Positions 62,377-64,000 of a stretch of DNA of 64,000 bases are shown piece by piece. The notes beneath the pieces were generated by a model. That model did no database searches. It was not told where the DNA came from and saw only the letters and a program-made list of their open reading frames with translations. Within the stretch, counting starts at the first letter, position 1; every line of letters starts with the position of its first letter. The stretch is from Paenibacillus faecalis (GTDB taxonomy: Bacteria > Bacillota > Bacilli > Paenibacillales > Paenibacillaceae): NCBI RefSeq assembly GCF_900289175.1, contig NZ_LT985747.1:904103-968102 (forward strand), given 5' to 3'. Position numbers and translations under genes: made by a program.

Positions 62377-62564
62377 CGGATGATTGGAAAGTACGTATAT
62401 CTGAAATTAAAGTACGAGATTACAGGAAAATCAATGAACGGGCAGTTCATTTCTAACATAGGCCTCTCCATGGATACCACAAAGAAGCAGTCAACCTATA
62501 TCTCGCTGATTTATACGATCGAAGTATACCGTATCATCTTGTTCAGACACACCAAATCTTCCCT

Positions 62565-62651
62565 CTACCGCCGTAGAGAAACGCCTGCATCACAATTCTG
62601 CAGTTGTTGAAAGAAAGGGTGTCTTACTCCATTGTACAGGTTACCTCGCAT
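62565..62651 (-). CDS. Putative 28-residue leader peptide of the ABC-F gene
   Basis: An ATG at 62651 begins a short frame close to the transcript start, MRGNLYNGVRHPFFQQLQN, which continues CDAGVSLRR and stops at TAG 62565-62567. The ribosome site is weak (AAAG close to ATG). Leader peptides of this size control many ABC-F and erm resistance genes by ribosome stalling. Coding is unproven. Confidence 0.35.
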   Translation of the reverse strand: MRGNLYNGVRHPFFQQLQNCDAGVSLRR

Positions 62652-62672
62652 TCTTTAAGATGAATTGGTCTC

Positions 62673-62702
62673 ATTATAACAATAATGCTCTCGTCTTGTC
62701 TA
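62673..62702 (-). promoter_or_regulatory. Promoter of the ABC-F gene
   Basis: TAGACA (62697-62702) and TATAAT (62673-62678) with an 18-bp spacer, just beyond the sbnB stop codon. The start point near 62666 gives a leader of about 345 nt. Confidence 0.7.
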
Positions 62703-62713
62703 CATCTTACATC

Positions 62714-63676
62714 TTAATCAAGCTTCACGCCAATGCCTAGCTTTCGAGCCTCCTTCAAGTAATAACCGGCGACTCCTATGTCAAAAATCGCCAGACCCAT
62801 AGGGTTAAAAAACACCGGGCTTATCGGATCACTGTGAATAAGTGCGCTGCGACATACGACATCTGTAAACGTAATGACGTCTGATGACTGCAATCCATAT
62901 TTGAGATGAAGCTGCTCTATATCTGTATTTTCACGGCAAACCTCATTCCAGTCATCAACCACGATCGTCTTGATCGATTTAACGCTTTCGGGGATATAAT
63001 CACGAAGAGATATGCCCAGCAGCAGCGCTCCATCCTTCGGAGCCTCATCGATGTATCGCTCTTTCGATACAGTACAAGTAGCGATGATATCCGATTGATA
63101 TGCGGCACGCCAATCATCAGCTATAACTGTTATTTTTCTTAGCTCGGTGGGAACCGTAGCTAGATCAATTCCTTTCAGATCGTACAAAGTGATTTGCTTC
63201 AGCTGTTCGCCAAGGATCGAAGCACACATATCCAGATGAAGCCGGCCGATTGGACCCCAGCCGATAATCCCAAGACGAAGCTCTGAAAGCTCCCGGGCGT
63301 CCATATACGCTTTAAGCATCACACCGCTAACCGCAGCCGTTCGAAGACCACTGACCAGTCCGCTGTTTAAACAAGCTTGCGGCATTCCCGTTTCTGTAAC
63401 GTTTAAAATAATCGTATTATGGGCCCTTGGCAGCCCGCGAAGGTGATTTTTCGGAAAGCTTGCAATCCATTTGATCCCCGACAGATTGAAGCGTCCCCCA
63501 ACATAAGCCGGCATTGCGATGATCCGATTGTCCGGATTTCGAAATCGCAAATATGGCTTCAAAGGATGTACACAGTCCCCTTCATCCTCAGTCTGGATCA
63601 CATCCTGTATAATACCGGTTAATACATGCCAATCGATTCCCAGCTCCCGAATATGGCTGTCATTCAGGTACAGCAT
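62714..63676 (-). CDS. sbnB: N-((2S)-2-amino-2-carboxyethyl)-L-glutamate dehydrogenase, SbnB-like
   Basis: The enzyme oxidises the SbnA product to L-2,3-diaminopropionate, 2-oxoglutarate and NADH. The 320-residue protein is of the ornithine cyclodeaminase/mu-crystallin family. It has an N-terminal substrate domain (YLRFRNPDNRIIAMPAYVGG, GIKWIASFP), a SGLRTAAVSG segment, the NAD-binding Rossmann motif LGIIGWGPIGRLHLDM and the late motif FFNPMGLAIFDIGVAGYY. Within that family the adjacent SbnA-like gene decides the assignment. AGGAGG precedes the ATG. Diaminopropionate is a building block of staphyloferrin B and several nonribosomal peptide antibiotics. Confidence 0.85.
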   Translation of the reverse strand: MLYLNDSHIRELGIDWHVLTGIIQDVIQTEDEGDCVHPLKPYLRFRNPDNRIIAMPAYVGGRFNLSGIKWIASFPKNHLRGLPRAHNTIILNVTETGMPQACLNSGLVSGLRTAAVSGVMLKAYMDARELSELRLGIIGWGPIGRLHLDMCASILGEQLKQITLYDLKGIDLATVPTELRKITVIADDWRAAYQSDIIATCTVSKERYIDEAPKDGALLLGISLRDYIPESVKSIKTIVVDDWNEVCRENTDIEQLHLKYGLQSSDVITFTDVVCRSALIHSDPISPVFFNPMGLAIFDIGVAGYYLKEARKLGIGVKLD

Positions 63677-63688
63677 GGACTATTCCTC

Positions 63689-64000
63689 CTATGGCAGACG
63701 GGGACAGAAGCCAAGCTCCCGCTGTACCCAATCATCGTTATAGATCGTATCCATATATCGTTCGCCACGATCCGGCAAAATCGCTGCACATACAGCCCCT
63801 TTCGGAATATGTGATTTCATCCGAAGTATCGCTGAAATAACACCCCCGGCTGAAGCACCTGCCAGAATAGACTCATGGCGAATCAGCTGGCGACAGCCCT
63901 CCACACAGTCCCGATCCGAAACATACTGCACCTCATCCGCCACTCCCTGTTGATAAAGACATGGAACGATGCCTGCACCCAGTCCGGGAAGGTGACGTTT
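63689..64000 (-). CDS. sbnA: 2,3-diaminopropionate biosynthesis protein SbnA-like, 3' part only
   Basis: The reading frame is open from the window edge; 104 codons remain. The C-terminal part of a PLP-dependent cysteine synthase-like enzyme is visible: LPGLGAGIVPCLY, ADEVQYVSDRDCVEGCRQL, GASAGGVISAIL (PLP phosphate loop region) and CAAILPDRGERYMDTIYND. In the family SbnA joins O-phosphoserine and glutamate to the SbnB substrate. It precedes sbnB by 12 nt in the same operon. The PLP lysine and N-terminus lie beyond 64000. Confidence 0.85.
   Translation of the reverse strand, partial: KRHLPGLGAGIVPCLYQQGVADEVQYVSDRDCVEGCRQLIRHESILAGASAGGVISAILRMKSHIPKGAVCAAILPDRGERYMDTIYNDDWVQRELGFCPRLP

Noticed and set aside
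62289..62480. 63-codon minus-strand frame crossing the ABC-F attenuator
   Set aside because: Not listed as a gene because it overlaps the terminator stem and the ABC-F start and lacks a ribosome site; mentioned only in the attenuator entry.

Overview
The window is chromosomal DNA from a low-to-mid GC, endospore-forming Firmicute of the Paenibacillus type. The evidence is a gamma-type small acid-soluble spore protein, CotF-like coat proteins, a Spo0E phosphatase, YtxC, T-box and S-box riboswitches, Bacillus-like operons (metI-metC, alaR-alaT, liaFSR, pheST-zapA-mutS2, ytxC-thrS), and purine-rich ribosome binding sites with frequent GTG/TTG starts. Almost every gene lies on the minus strand; the exceptions are corA, a DUF3055-type gene, an FAD oxidoreductase, a YvlD-like protein, a cupredoxin and the IS remnants. 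No tRNA, rRNA, CRISPR array or prophage was seen.

Layout. 1-1822: two decayed IS3-family elements back to back, ending 31 bp from the stop codon of a glutamine synthetase. 1854-4677: glnA of the GSI-beta type with a perfect GlnR/TnrA box, then a DAHP synthase. 4850-11958: a LplB/LplC/lipoprotein sugar ABC importer with a YesN/YesM-type two-component system in the same orientation. 12217-21275: ispH; a histidine kinase and OmpR-type regulator beside an HtrA protease; the liaF-liaS-liaR envelope-stress system; a spore protein; a 3D-domain cell-wall protein. 21382-24615: thrS under a T-box whose promoter lies inside the end of ytxC. 24838-29404: mqnC (futalosine menaquinone pathway) and metA-metI-metC under a SAM-I riboswitch. 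29813-31034: corA behind a strong promoter, an operator-like palindrome and a roughly 245-nt leader with a small ORF. 31087-37203: an HRDC protein with an apparent attenuator, a DUF3055 protein, and a complete Bce-type peptide-antibiotic detoxification module (regulator, kinase, ABC ATPase, permease).

37567-49638: a ROK fructokinase, modA-modB without modC, a 5'-3' exonuclease, a cobalamin adenosyltransferase - RluA - ArsC/Spx-like operon, Spo0E, alaR-alaT, two coat-protein genes, an FAD oxidoreductase, an MFS transporter and a zinc-ribbon protein. 49690-59575: a 28-residue membrane peptide, mutS2, a YvlD-like membrane protein, a CuA-type cupredoxin lipoprotein, a giant ZapA-coiled-coil fusion with an exact 11-residue repeat, and pheST under a T-box. 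59576-64000: a nucleotidyltransferase, an ABC-F ATPase preceded by a terminator-attenuator and leader ORF, and sbnB with the truncated sbnA, which make L-2,3-diaminopropionate. The last genes look like the edge of a siderophore or antibiotic cluster continuing past the right end.

Themes. Two envelope-stress systems (Lia and Bce), HtrA and an ABC-F protein suggest an antibiotic-exposed soil lifestyle. Much of the regulation appears to be by premature termination: S-box, two T-boxes, and apparent attenuators before the HRDC and ABC-F genes. Coordinates of short sites and choices of start codon come from reading the sequence by eye; protein families are assigned from recognised motifs and not from database searches.
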